A stretch of DNA of 64,000 bases from CALHVX01 sp051027215 (GTDB lineage: Bacteria > Pseudomonadota > Gammaproteobacteria > Pseudomonadales > Azotimanducaceae): positions 1 to 64,000 of the forward strand of contig JBPCXR010000046.1 in assembly GCA_051027215.1 (NCBI GenBank), written 5' to 3'. A program made the translations under genes and the position numbers. Under the pieces are notes generated by a model, which did no database searches, had not been told where the DNA came from, and was given only the letters and a program-made list of their open reading frames with translations. Shown one piece after another: positions 28,648-37,078 of the stretch. The first letter of the stretch is position 1. Each line of letters begins with the position of its first letter.

Positions 28648-29555
28648 GCCTTGCGCGCTGGACGCAACAAGCCTTCCTGGGTCACTGAAGCCACCAACAA
28701 GCCATCGCGCGAGAAGAACTCCCCGTGGCTCAGACCACGCGCGCCTGCTGCCGTCGTGGTGTGCTTGTGAAACAACAGCCAATCGTCAACTCGGACGGCT
28801 CGATGAATCCACAAACCGTGATCCAGGCTCGCCATCTGCAAGGAGCGGCGATCGATACTGGACTGATGTGGCAGCGTTCCTGTTGATACCAACCCCATAT
28901 CTGAAGCGTAAGCGAGAAGGCAGTGATGCAGGGCAACATCATCGGCAACTGCATCGCGAAATTTGATCCATACAGGGTTGAAGCGACGATCGGCAGCAAA
29001 GTCCGTGGCGTCTGCGGCAAACACCGAACGCATGTAAAACGGTCGCTGAATGCGCGCCATGGGTGATAGCCCCGGTGCGTCTGGCGGTAAACGCGCGGCG
29101 ACCACCTCGTCGTCTTCGAGCTCTTCCGGAGGCGGAACGTTGGGCATGGGCAAGGCGTGATCAAAGCCGACTTCTTGCTTGTGCAAAGACACACTCATAC
29201 TGAATATTGCTTGCCCGGACTGAATCCCCACCACTCGCCGAGTCGCAAAGCTGCGACCATCTCGAATGCGATCCACTTCGTAGAGCACAGGCAGGCGATG
29301 ACTACCGGCCCGCAGAAAGTAGCCATGCAGAGAATGCACAGTGCCACCGTCAGCGGTTGCATAGGCTGCGCTCAGGGCTTGAGACAACACCTGACCGCCA
29401 AATAATCGATGGTAGTCGCGAGTTTCGTTCCGTCCTCGGAACAGGTTTTGTTCGATCGGCTCAAGCGCCAATATGCTCAACAGCTCAGCTGCTCGCTCGG
29501 CGCCGTTGCGCGGCGCCGTGCTGGGTTTCGGGGTGGATTGATGTTTCGGCGTCAT
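28644..29555 (-). CDS. tesB: acyl-CoA thioesterase II
   Basis: A 303-residue double-hotdog acyl-CoA thioesterase, which hydrolyses medium- and long-chain acyl-CoA to free acid and CoA. Blocks typical of TesB are FRGRNETRDYHRLFGGQVLSQ near the N-terminus, VHSLHGYFLRAGS, RDGRSFATRRVVGIQ, and in the second half LASLDHGLWIHR and LLFHKHTTTAAGARGL with the catalytic residues. Length is as expected (about 286-300). Divergent from the ABC exporter genes across a 500-nt intergenic region. Confidence 0.93.
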   Translation of the reverse strand: MTPKHQSTPKPSTAPRNGAERAAELLSILALEPIEQNLFRGRNETRDYHRLFGGQVLSQALSAAYATADGGTVHSLHGYFLRAGSHRLPVLYEVDRIRDGRSFATRRVVGIQSGQAIFSMSVSLHKQEVGFDHALPMPNVPPPEELEDDEVVAARLPPDAPGLSPMARIQRPFYMRSVFAADATDFAADRRFNPVWIKFRDAVADDVALHHCLLAYASDMGLVSTGTLPHQSSIDRRSLQMASLDHGLWIHRAVRVDDWLLFHKHTTTAAGARGLSHGEFFSRDGLLVASVTQEGLLRPARKA

Positions 29556-29642
29556 TGCGAAAATGTCGACTTTGCCGGATCGAGTGCGTGCATGTGGGTG
29601 ATGATACTGCGCCGTGCCCGACAGTGCTTCGATTCATACACC

Positions 29643-29672
29643 TTGCAAGTCTGGGTCGACGGCGGTTAGGAT
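29643..29672 (+). promoter_or_regulatory. possible sigma-70 promoter
   Basis: TTGCAA at 29643-29648 and TAGGAT at 29667-29672 are separated by 18 nt. Each matches the consensus at four of six positions. A start near 29679 would lie just before the AAGGAG of the small reading frame at 29699, or could serve the ABC exporter genes with a long leader. Confidence 0.25.
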
Positions 29673-29698
29673 GCGCCTGCCCGCAAGGAGACCGAGAT

Positions 29699-29872
29699 AT
29701 GCAAATCATCAGCTTTACAATCAGCTTGAAAGCCGTATCCGATTCTCCGGCCGACCGTATCCTGCGCCACAGCGTAGATCCGGCGCGCAGCGCAGGCACC
29801 AACGCCGCTATACAGTATCCACCGCTCACCACCGGCAGGATACGCGGCGCAGTGTTTGCGCAATCGCGTTAG
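29699..29872 (+). CDS. small hypothetical protein (57 aa)
   Basis: An ATG at 29699 follows AAGGAG by about 10 nt and opens a 57-codon frame (MQIISFTISLKAVSD..., ending GAVFAQSR). It lies in the 505-nt gap between tesB and the ABC exporter genes and has no match I recognise. No signal peptide or cysteine pattern. A weak promoter-like pair sits upstream. The rest of the gap (29556-29642 and 29873-30061) shows nothing I can name. The frame may be a leader peptide or chance. Confidence 0.3.
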   Translation: MQIISFTISLKAVSDSPADRILRHSVDPARSAGTNAAIQYPPLTTGRIRGAVFAQSR

Positions 29873-30061
29873 CGAGTCAGTCCTTCAGCGGACTTCCCAG
29901 GACTCAGCAAGCCTCTAGTACGGTGCCAAACCAGCGCCACTTCAGGTTCTGAACTGATCCAATCTCTGCCCAGGACTGCTCCGGCCAATTTCGCTGGCGG
30001 GCACACCTGATCGACTATCCCTTGTGCTCGCCGCCGACCCAAACAGTCAGGCAGCAAAACC

Positions 30062-31942
30062 ATGAGTTCGACAAAGTCGACCCTTACAACAATAAATCCG
30101 CGCTACACGCTCTGGTCTGCGACCCGAGGCCAGCGTGGGCGCTATGTGGCCGCGGTTTTGGCCATGGTCGTCACTAACCTGTTTATGTTCGCACCTCCGC
30201 TGTTGGGCAAGTACGCGATCGACGTGATCACCCTAGACGACTACAGTCAGAGTGCGCCGCTGCTCGGTGACTTGGCCTTATGGTTAGCAGGAGAAACAGG
30301 GGACTCGGCACTCACCTCCTCCCTGGCAAACCTCTATCTTTGGTTATCTGCGGCTGTGGCTGTTCTGTTGACAGTAATCGCCGGGTACTTCACCTATGTA
30401 CGTGGTCGCATGGCTGCGTTGGCTTCGGAAGGCATCGTTCGCGGTCTGCGCGAGCGCATCTACGCGCACCTGCATGATCTTCCCGCGCACTACTACGACG
30501 GCGCGGATACCGGAGATTTGGTACAACGGGCGAGCTCCGATGTCGAAACTGTGCGGGTCTTCATGGCCAGTGACGTAATCGAGATCGGGCGCTCCGCGAT
30601 GCTCGTGCTTTGTGTCATGCCGGTGCTGTTCTTCATGGATGTTCGGCTGGCGTTCTATTCTTTGCTGCTCATGCCCTTGCTGGTCATCGGTGCCTATCTG
30701 TTCTTCAGTCGGGTCAAGTCGGTATTTCAAGTCACCGATGAGGCGGAAGCCGCCATGACCGCAACCTTGCAGGAAAATCTCACGGGTATTCGGGTAGTGC
30801 GGGCCTTCAATCGTCAGGACTATGAGATCGATCGGTTTGCCCAGCGCAACGCCTTTTTCCGGGATCAGAACCACCGCCTGATTGTCTTGATGGGCGTCTA
30901 TTGGGGCACCTCGGATTTCTTTGCGCTGATGCAAGTGGGTATCGTTTTGTTCGCTGGAGCCTGGTTCGTAATCGATGGCAGCATGTCGGTGGGAACGCTG
31001 TTTGCTTTCCTCACTTATGAGTCAATGGTGATCTGGCCCGTCCGTCAGCTCGGCCGCGTGCTAACCGACAGCGGCAAGGCAGTGGTCAGCTTGGGCCGCA
31101 TCAACGAAGTGTTAAGTGCTACACCGGAACCTGAGCGGCCACGGCCGGCGAAGAACCGCGTGAGCGGCGAAATCGACATCAGCAATCTGAGCTTTGCCTA
31201 CGACAGCGCACCTATGCTGCGCAACGTATCGCTCAATATTCGCGCCGGGGAAACTCTGGGAATCGTTGGTCCACCGGGCTCTGGCAAATCAACGTTGATT
31301 CGCTTGTTGCTGGGCCTGTACCCCTACAGCAACGGCAGCATTCGTCTGGATGAATTCGAGATCAATCAGGCGGATCGTCACTGGCTACGACAGCAGATCT
31401 CCGTTGTTTTGCAGGACCCTTTTCTGTACTCCCGCAGCATTCGCAACAACCTGCTGGTTGGTCGACCGGAAGCGAGTCCAAAACAGATGGAAGCCGCCCT
31501 TGCAGATGCCGCGGTTACTGCGACTCTTGGGAAGTTTGCCAATGGTTTGGATGCTCAAGTCGGTGAGCGCGGGGTCACCCTGTCAGGGGGCCAACGCCAG
31601 CGCCTGGCCCTTGCCAGAGCCTTGCTGAAAGAACCGCCGATTTTAATTTTGGACGACTCGCTCTCAGCCGTCGATCTGGGTACCGAAGCCCACATTCTTG
31701 AGGCTCTGAATCGCCGCCGAGGCTTGCAGACCACGCTGATCGTCGCCCACCGACTGTCGTCGGTCATGCAAGCAGACCGTATCGCCGTTTTCGACGGCGG
31801 TGAGCTTGTGCAACTCGGTGCCCACCGGGCCTTGTATGCCCAGGCTGGACCCTATCGCGAACTGTGCGATTTGCAGTTGGCGCTGAACGCTGAGGTTAAT
31901 GCCAACATCACTGAACCCAACACCCGCGGAGCAGGCTCATGA
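30062..31942 (+). CDS. ABC exporter half-transporter A (degenerate Walker B)
   Basis: A 626-residue half-transporter with a six-helix membrane domain (about residues 20-330) and a C-terminal ATPase. Walker A is GPPGSGKSTL near residue 403, the signature is LSGGQRQRLALARALL, and Walker B is ILILDDSLSAVD near residue 530. The catalytic glutamate after Walker B is replaced by Asp, as in the non-canonical site of heterodimeric exporters such as TM287/288, LmrCD and BmrCD. It overlaps the second half-transporter by 4 nt. Substrate unknown; lipids or drugs are usual for the group. Confidence 0.92.
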   Translation: MSSTKSTLTTINPRYTLWSATRGQRGRYVAAVLAMVVTNLFMFAPPLLGKYAIDVITLDDYSQSAPLLGDLALWLAGETGDSALTSSLANLYLWLSAAVAVLLTVIAGYFTYVRGRMAALASEGIVRGLRERIYAHLHDLPAHYYDGADTGDLVQRASSDVETVRVFMASDVIEIGRSAMLVLCVMPVLFFMDVRLAFYSLLLMPLLVIGAYLFFSRVKSVFQVTDEAEAAMTATLQENLTGIRVVRAFNRQDYEIDRFAQRNAFFRDQNHRLIVLMGVYWGTSDFFALMQVGIVLFAGAWFVIDGSMSVGTLFAFLTYESMVIWPVRQLGRVLTDSGKAVVSLGRINEVLSATPEPERPRPAKNRVSGEIDISNLSFAYDSAPMLRNVSLNIRAGETLGIVGPPGSGKSTLIRLLLGLYPYSNGSIRLDEFEINQADRHWLRQQISVVLQDPFLYSRSIRNNLLVGRPEASPKQMEAALADAAVTATLGKFANGLDAQVGERGVTLSGGQRQRLALARALLKEPPILILDDSLSAVDLGTEAHILEALNRRRGLQTTLIVAHRLSSVMQADRIAVFDGGELVQLGAHRALYAQAGPYRELCDLQLALNAEVNANITEPNTRGAGS

Positions 31943-33813
31943 GCAGCTACGATGATGACAGCTTTGATGACGGCTTCGACGAAGAGGCGTTGGCTACACA
32001 GCTAAACGTCGGTCTATGGCGACAACTGTTTCGCTATGCCGCCGCCTACCCGAAAACCCTCGCAGGATTGGGCTGCTTCGCGGTCCTTACTGCCATGGCC
32101 GAGGTCAGCTACCCGCTGATTACCAAGGGCGTGGTCGACGAAGTGAGCAACTCCGGGATCAGCCCTGCACTGTGGCCGTGGATGCTGGCCTATCTGGGGT
32201 GCACGCTGCTGGCAGGCCTGTCCATCGGCGGCTTCATCTGGCTTGGTGGCAAAATCCGAACTCATGTCAGTCATGACATTCGTGCCGACGGATTCGAGAA
32301 CCTGCAGCGCTTGTCGTTCGACTACTACGATTATCGCCCCGTTGGCTGGCTCATGGCGCGGATGACTTCAGACTGTGAACGTCTGTCTAACATCATGGCC
32401 TGGGGATTTCTGGATCTGGTCTGGGGCACGACCATGATGATCGGTATCGCCGGCGCCATGCTGTTCATGAACGTCAAGCTGGCGTTGTTAGTGCTGGCAA
32501 TCCTCCCTCTGCTCGGCTGGATTTCGGCGCGCTTTCAGCGCCGCATCCTAACCAGCGCCCGAGTTGTGCGCGCCACGAACTCTCGCATCACTGGCTCTTA
32601 CAACGAGGCGATTATGGGTGTGCTCACCAGCAAAGCATTCGTGCGCGAACAGGCCAATGCCGATGAGTTCGGCGGACTCACCGGCACCATGCATGGTGCT
32701 TCCGTGCAGAATTTGGTCCAAGCCGCCATTTACGTACCGATCGTTGTGACTCTAGCGAGCCTAGCCACCGGGCTAGCCCTGGCGGTGGGTGGCTCAGAGC
32801 TATTGGGCGGACTGATCAGCGCCGGGACTCTGGTGGCGTTCATGGCTTACACCCGCCACTTTTTCGAACCAGTAGAAGAGCTCGGCGCCTGGTTCGCAGA
32901 AATGCAAATGGCTCAAGCATCAGCCGAGCGCATTCTGAGCCTCATTAACGCCCAGCCAAGCATTCGCGACTCGGACTCGGTGTTGGCCCTGATGCGGAAC
33001 AACACAACCCAGCGGGATCCGCGCAGCCTGGTTGCCGACGGTGGCGACGCACGTATCGATCACATTGAGCTAAAAGACGTGTCGTTCGCCTATGATCCGG
33101 CCGAACCGGTCCTGAAGAACATCAACCTGTTGGTGCGGCGCGGCGAAACGATCGCCATAGTTGGGCCAACCGGCGGTGGTAAGAGCACGCTAGTCAACGT
33201 GATTTGTCGCTTTTACGAACCTAGCGCCGGACAGGTGTTGATTAATGGACTCGACTACCGAGCGCGAAGCTTGGACTGGCTGCATAGCAATCTAGGCATT
33301 GTGCTACAACAGCCGCATGTATTTAGCGGCAGCATCGCCGACAACATTCGCTATGGTCGACTCGATGCCACTGATGCAGAGATCGAGCAGGCGGCCAAGA
33401 TCGCGGGCGCACACAGCTTCATCGGCAAACTCGAGAACGGCTACCGTACTGAGGTAGGCGAAGGCGGCAGCCGCCTGTCGGCCGGACAGAAGCAATTGGT
33501 TTCCTTTGCCCGGGCGGTGCTCGCCGATCCCCAGATCATGGTGATGGACGAGGCTACCTCATCCGTGGACACAGAAACGGAACAGCAGATTCAGCGCGGA
33601 CTGGCTGCGGTGCTGTCTGGGCGCATTGCCTTCATCATTGCCCATCGGCTATCGACGGTGCGAAACGCCGATCGAATCGTGGTGATCACGGACGGTGCCA
33701 TTCAGGAGACGGGGAGCCACGAGGAGTTGATCAAACTACGCGGTCACTATTTCGAGCTCTATCGGCGGCAAAGCGCTGGCGCGCTCACCGCTCAGGGCGC
33801 ATTTGCGGAATAG
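31939..33813 (+). CDS. ABC exporter half-transporter B (canonical ATPase)
   Basis: A 624-residue partner of the preceding gene. It has an acidic N-terminal extension (SSYDDDSFDDGFDEEA), a six-helix membrane domain and an ATPase with Walker A GPTGGGKSTL near residue 409, and Walker B IMVMDEATSSVD with the catalytic Glu in place. Its signature motif is altered, LSAGQKQLVSFARA instead of LSGGQ, which together with the partner's changed Walker B gives one degenerate and one active nucleotide site. This supports a heterodimer rather than two homodimers. Confidence 0.92.
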   Translation: MSSYDDDSFDDGFDEEALATQLNVGLWRQLFRYAAAYPKTLAGLGCFAVLTAMAEVSYPLITKGVVDEVSNSGISPALWPWMLAYLGCTLLAGLSIGGFIWLGGKIRTHVSHDIRADGFENLQRLSFDYYDYRPVGWLMARMTSDCERLSNIMAWGFLDLVWGTTMMIGIAGAMLFMNVKLALLVLAILPLLGWISARFQRRILTSARVVRATNSRITGSYNEAIMGVLTSKAFVREQANADEFGGLTGTMHGASVQNLVQAAIYVPIVVTLASLATGLALAVGGSELLGGLISAGTLVAFMAYTRHFFEPVEELGAWFAEMQMAQASAERILSLINAQPSIRDSDSVLALMRNNTTQRDPRSLVADGGDARIDHIELKDVSFAYDPAEPVLKNINLLVRRGETIAIVGPTGGGKSTLVNVICRFYEPSAGQVLINGLDYRARSLDWLHSNLGIVLQQPHVFSGSIADNIRYGRLDATDAEIEQAAKIAGAHSFIGKLENGYRTEVGEGGSRLSAGQKQLVSFARAVLADPQIMVMDEATSSVDTETEQQIQRGLAAVLSGRIAFIIAHRLSTVRNADRIVVITDGAIQETGSHEELIKLRGHYFELYRRQSAGALTAQGAFAE

Positions 33814-33858
33814 TAGGCCGGGAGGTCTCAGGCGCTGCGGCAATCCCCCTAGGTTCGT

Positions 33859-34857
33859 TTAAGCGCGAGTCGCGATTAATCCCCAAGCCTGGTCAGCGCC
33901 TGCCTTGGCTACGGCGTTGCCCAGCAGCTGTTGCCACTCGGCTTCGTTACCGTACTCATCACGCCAAGCCCAAAGTCGCCGGGTAAAGTGATGTAGCTGA
34001 TGCTCATGGGTAAAGCCCATGGCGCCATGCACTTGATGCGCAATCTCGGCGACGATGCCAGCCGCTTCTCCCACCCGCGCTTTGGCCGCGGCGAGATCTA
34101 GCAGAAAACGCTCACTACCCAGAGCAGCCACGGCCGAATCGCTTGCACGTTGAGCGGCAGCAACTTCTGCGGCCGCGACCGCTAAGTTGTGCTGAATCGC
34201 CTGGAACTTGGAAATACTGCGGCCAAACTGCTCTCGCTCTGTTGCGTAGGTGAGCGCCAATTCCAGGATAGTGCTCATACAACCAGACATCTGCACTGCT
34301 CGCGCTAACGCCAACAGCGCATAGGCTGCTTCAACGTTAATCGCTTCTACACTTTCACCGGCAATATCGTCACGAGCTTCACCCGTGAGATTCACCCCGG
34401 CAGCCGTTGCCGTCGTCGTGGGTCGAATGCAGTCCATAGACACGGGTGCCATCAAGTCTTGGGCCTGCACGGAATTCATCTCAGCGGGTAGTGCTAGCAC
34501 CCAATCGGCACATCTACCCCAAGGCACTTGCTGCACGGTCCTAGCTGCAACGCCGCTAACGGCATCACTGAAGCCTACGCTTACCCGCTCTCCAGAGCGA
34601 CCCAGCCACCGAGCGCCCAACAGGTATTCGGCCAAAGGTAGCGGCGCCGCATGGGCTCCCGCAATACGCAATACGGCGAACAGGTCACCCAACTCGAAGC
34701 CACTATCTGGCAACGCCATCTCTGCAAAGCCGTTGTCTTGCAAGGCTTGCCACAGCGCTTCGGGAAATTCCCCACGTTCTGCAGCATCCCAGCTATCTTT
34801 GTTGCAGTAGTCTCGGAACAGTCGCTGGGCGGTATCGAGTAGTACTTGGTCAGTCAT
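33859..34857 (-). CDS. acyl-CoA dehydrogenase, small/beta-like subunit
   Basis: A 332-residue acyl-CoA-dehydrogenase-fold protein, shorter than the usual 380. YATEREQFGRSISKFQAIQHNLA and the C-terminal LHHFTRRLWAWRDEYGNE are typical of the partner subunit in heteromeric (alpha2beta2) dehydrogenases of steroid and terpenoid side-chain degradation. I do not see a glutamate at the usual catalytic positions. Its ATG overlaps the stop of the gene at 34857-35984 (TAATG), so the two are translated together. Confidence 0.87.
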   Translation of the reverse strand: MTDQVLLDTAQRLFRDYCNKDSWDAAERGEFPEALWQALQDNGFAEMALPDSGFELGDLFAVLRIAGAHAAPLPLAEYLLGARWLGRSGERVSVGFSDAVSGVAARTVQQVPWGRCADWVLALPAEMNSVQAQDLMAPVSMDCIRPTTTATAAGVNLTGEARDDIAGESVEAINVEAAYALLALARAVQMSGCMSTILELALTYATEREQFGRSISKFQAIQHNLAVAAAEVAAAQRASDSAVAALGSERFLLDLAAAKARVGEAAGIVAEIAHQVHGAMGFTHEHQLHHFTRRLWAWRDEYGNEAEWQQLLGNAVAKAGADQAWGLIATRA

Positions 34858-35984
34858 TAGCGCAGCCCCAGCCCACGGGCAATCACGCCGCGTAGTATTT
34901 CTCGAGTTCCACCGCGCAGGGTAAATGACGGCGACAACAGCTGTGTATCGGTATAGGCCGCTTTAAACGCAGCCGCGCTTTGACTTGGCAGCGCCAGGCG
35001 GGCGACTTCCGGTACCAGCTTCTCAAAATTGTTTCCAAGCTCTTTCACCAGTGCCGCTTCGACCACCACATCGCGCCCACCCTCGAGCATGCCAGCAACG
35101 GAAATCGACATGCGTCGCAGGGTCATAAAGTGCGCTGCGAGCCGGCCAATGGCCCGTTGCTGTGCTTCGCTGGGTGCCGCACCTGCTGCCCGAATCAATT
35201 CCACGAATACTCGATAGGCGCTGAGGAATCGCTCTGGCCCGCTGCGTTCATACCCCAGTTCACTGGTCACCTGCGCCCAGCCGTTGCCCGGCTCACCAAC
35301 CATTCGATCGCGCGGCACAAAGGTATCGTTAAACACCACCTCGTTGAAGTCCTCGCCGCCTGCAATGTTCCGAATTGGCCGCACGTCTACCGCATCGTGG
35401 CGTAGATCGATGATGAACTGGGAAAGGCCAGCATGACGGTTGTCGCTTACCGGTTCGGTACGCACAAGGGCAATCATGTAATGGTTGCGATGGGCGTCTG
35501 TCGACCACAGCTTGGTCCCGTTAATGACATAACCATCACCTTTCACTTCGGCTTTAGTGCGCACCGAAGCCAGATCAGAGCCGGAGTTGGGCTCACTCAT
35601 ACCGATTGAAAAAAAGGCTTTGCCTGCTGCAATCTGCGGCACGTAGCGCTGCTTCTGCGCATCGCTACCGAAACGCAACAGCAGCGGCCCAGACTGCCGG
35701 TCGGCAATCCAATGAGCGCCAACGGGTGCTCCGGCAGCCAAGAGTTCTTCGGTGACCACATAGCGCTCGAAAAAGCTCCGATCACCGCCGCCAAAGGCCT
35801 GCGGCCAGGTCATACCTATCCAACCTCGTGCGCCAAGGCGCTCGCTGAAGCCTGGCTCGTGGCCACTAGAAAAGTCTGAGTTGGGATGGGTCAGAAAATC
35901 TGCGTTGTCTTGTAAGAAACCACGCACTTCTTCACGTAACGCATCGGTGGACTCGGGAAGACTGGCCTGATCAAACTGCAGCAT
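34857..35984 (-). CDS. acyl-CoA dehydrogenase, large/alpha-like subunit
   Basis: A 375-residue acyl-CoA dehydrogenase. MSEPNSGSDLASVRTKA is the flavin/substrate block, GTKLWSTDAHRNHYMIALVRT follows, and SELGYERSGPERFL places a glutamate where the catalytic base lies in heteromeric dehydrogenases of the FadE26/FadE28 type. It lacks the EGT-Glu motif of short-chain enzymes; the end is TLRGGTREILRGVIARGLGL. Together with the smaller gene it probably forms a heterotetramer acting on a branched or polycyclic acyl-CoA. Confidence 0.9.
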   Translation of the reverse strand: MLQFDQASLPESTDALREEVRGFLQDNADFLTHPNSDFSSGHEPGFSERLGARGWIGMTWPQAFGGGDRSFFERYVVTEELLAAGAPVGAHWIADRQSGPLLLRFGSDAQKQRYVPQIAAGKAFFSIGMSEPNSGSDLASVRTKAEVKGDGYVINGTKLWSTDAHRNHYMIALVRTEPVSDNRHAGLSQFIIDLRHDAVDVRPIRNIAGGEDFNEVVFNDTFVPRDRMVGEPGNGWAQVTSELGYERSGPERFLSAYRVFVELIRAAGAAPSEAQQRAIGRLAAHFMTLRRMSISVAGMLEGGRDVVVEAALVKELGNNFEKLVPEVARLALPSQSAAAFKAAYTDTQLLSPSFTLRGGTREILRGVIARGLGLR

Positions 35985-36018
35985 GCGTGTTCCTAATCGC
36001 TGGTTTCATTGTTGCGCG

Positions 36019-36489
36019 ATGTCTAACGCTACCATGTGGCCGGCACAATTTGCATTCGCGAGCGACGTTCTACAGTATCTGTTGTCAATGGAACGCGAAC
36101 AGCTAGCAGCACAGCTTGATCCCATCCTGGCAGACGTAAAGGAGCGCTCTGTGGTGGCTGAGCATTTCATAGACAAAGACGTCTACCAGATCAGCATGTC
36201 CACCCTCTGGGCCAATATCGTATTAAACCCCGACGATCTCGGCTTTACTGAGGCAGACCTTGAGTCTGTTTACGAGCGACTAGGCGCTGAAGTCACCGAA
36301 GTGCTCGGTGCAGAGGCTGATCTAAAGAACTGCTTCGAATTCCTCAACAGCAAGCCAGGCGAGCTGGCGATGCAAAAAGCCCGCCTAAACCAAACTCATA
36401 AAGACATGCTGCTGTACTTCGCCTCGATGATGCTCGATCCAGATGGCCACCGCCGCTGGCTGGACGAAATTCGCGATCAGACCCGTTAA
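36019..36489 (+). CDS. hypothetical protein
   Basis: About 156 residues if translation starts at 36019 (MSNATMWPAQF...); ATG 35983 and 36088 are alternatives. I recognise no family. The sequence is largely helical and acidic (LTEADLESVYERLGAEVTE-like region, then YFASMMLDPDGHRRWLDEI), with no signal peptide or membrane segment. The first candidate start overlaps the acyl-CoA dehydrogenase gene on the other strand. It ends in a 4-nt convergent overlap with yjbQ. Confidence 0.6.
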   Translation: MSNATMWPAQFAFASDVLQYLLSMEREQLAAQLDPILADVKERSVVAEHFIDKDVYQISMSTLWANIVLNPDDLGFTEADLESVYERLGAEVTEVLGAEADLKNCFEFLNSKPGELAMQKARLNQTHKDMLLYFASMMLDPDGHRRWLDEIRDQTR

Positions 36490-36902
36490 CTCCCGCCAAC
36501 AAGCGTCACCAGCACCTGACGCTCCCGTGGACGCCGCCGGTGTTCCCACAGGAATACCCCTTGCCAGGTTCCCAACGCTAAGCGGCCATCACGCACCGGA
36601 ATGCTCAAACTCGTCGCCGTTAAGGCCCCTTTGATGTGCGCCGGCATATCGTCGGGGCCCTCTTGGGTGTGGGTATAGCGGGAATCATCTTCCGGTACCA
36701 AGCGCTGTAGATAGGTCTCGAGGTCGCGGCTCACTGCCGGATCCGCATTCTCCTGAATGATGAGGCTCGCTGAGGTATGCCGCAGATACAGATGCATCAG
36801 TCCTTCCGGCAGCGGATGCGCCGACAGAACCTGCTGCAACTGGCTGGTGAACTCCACCAAGCCCTGAGCTGGTGCCAGAATATTGACAGTATGATGCTGC
36901 AT
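36486..36902 (-). CDS. yjbQ: YjbQ family protein (UPF0047)
   Basis: A 138-residue single-domain protein of the YjbQ/UPF0047 family. Conserved blocks are LYLRHTSASLIIQENADP and EGPDDMPAHIKGALT, containing the histidines and acidic residues of the active site, and LGTWQGVFLWEHRR at the end. Some members have weak thiamine-phosphate synthase activity; the true role is unclear. Full length and intact. Confidence 0.93.
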   Translation of the reverse strand: MQHHTVNILAPAQGLVEFTSQLQQVLSAHPLPEGLMHLYLRHTSASLIIQENADPAVSRDLETYLQRLVPEDDSRYTHTQEGPDDMPAHIKGALTATSLSIPVRDGRLALGTWQGVFLWEHRRRPRERQVLVTLVGGS

Positions 36903-37078
36903 CGCTTACCTCAATTCGGGCATCAACCCTGGAACTCGCTCGTTCCGCGTCCATTTAACTGCGCAAGTGTCCAACAGATAGCTGGAACTGGCACACAGAA
37001 TCGGGCAATGGCACCAGCTCACACTCAGACTGTGCGGGACACCCCGGAGGCAATCAAGCCCACTCGGTAACTTCTCTA

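Noticed and set aside
29207..29698. Upstream part of a long plus-strand frame into the 29699 gene
   Set aside because: Antisense to tesB; only the last 57 codons after AAGGAG could be real.
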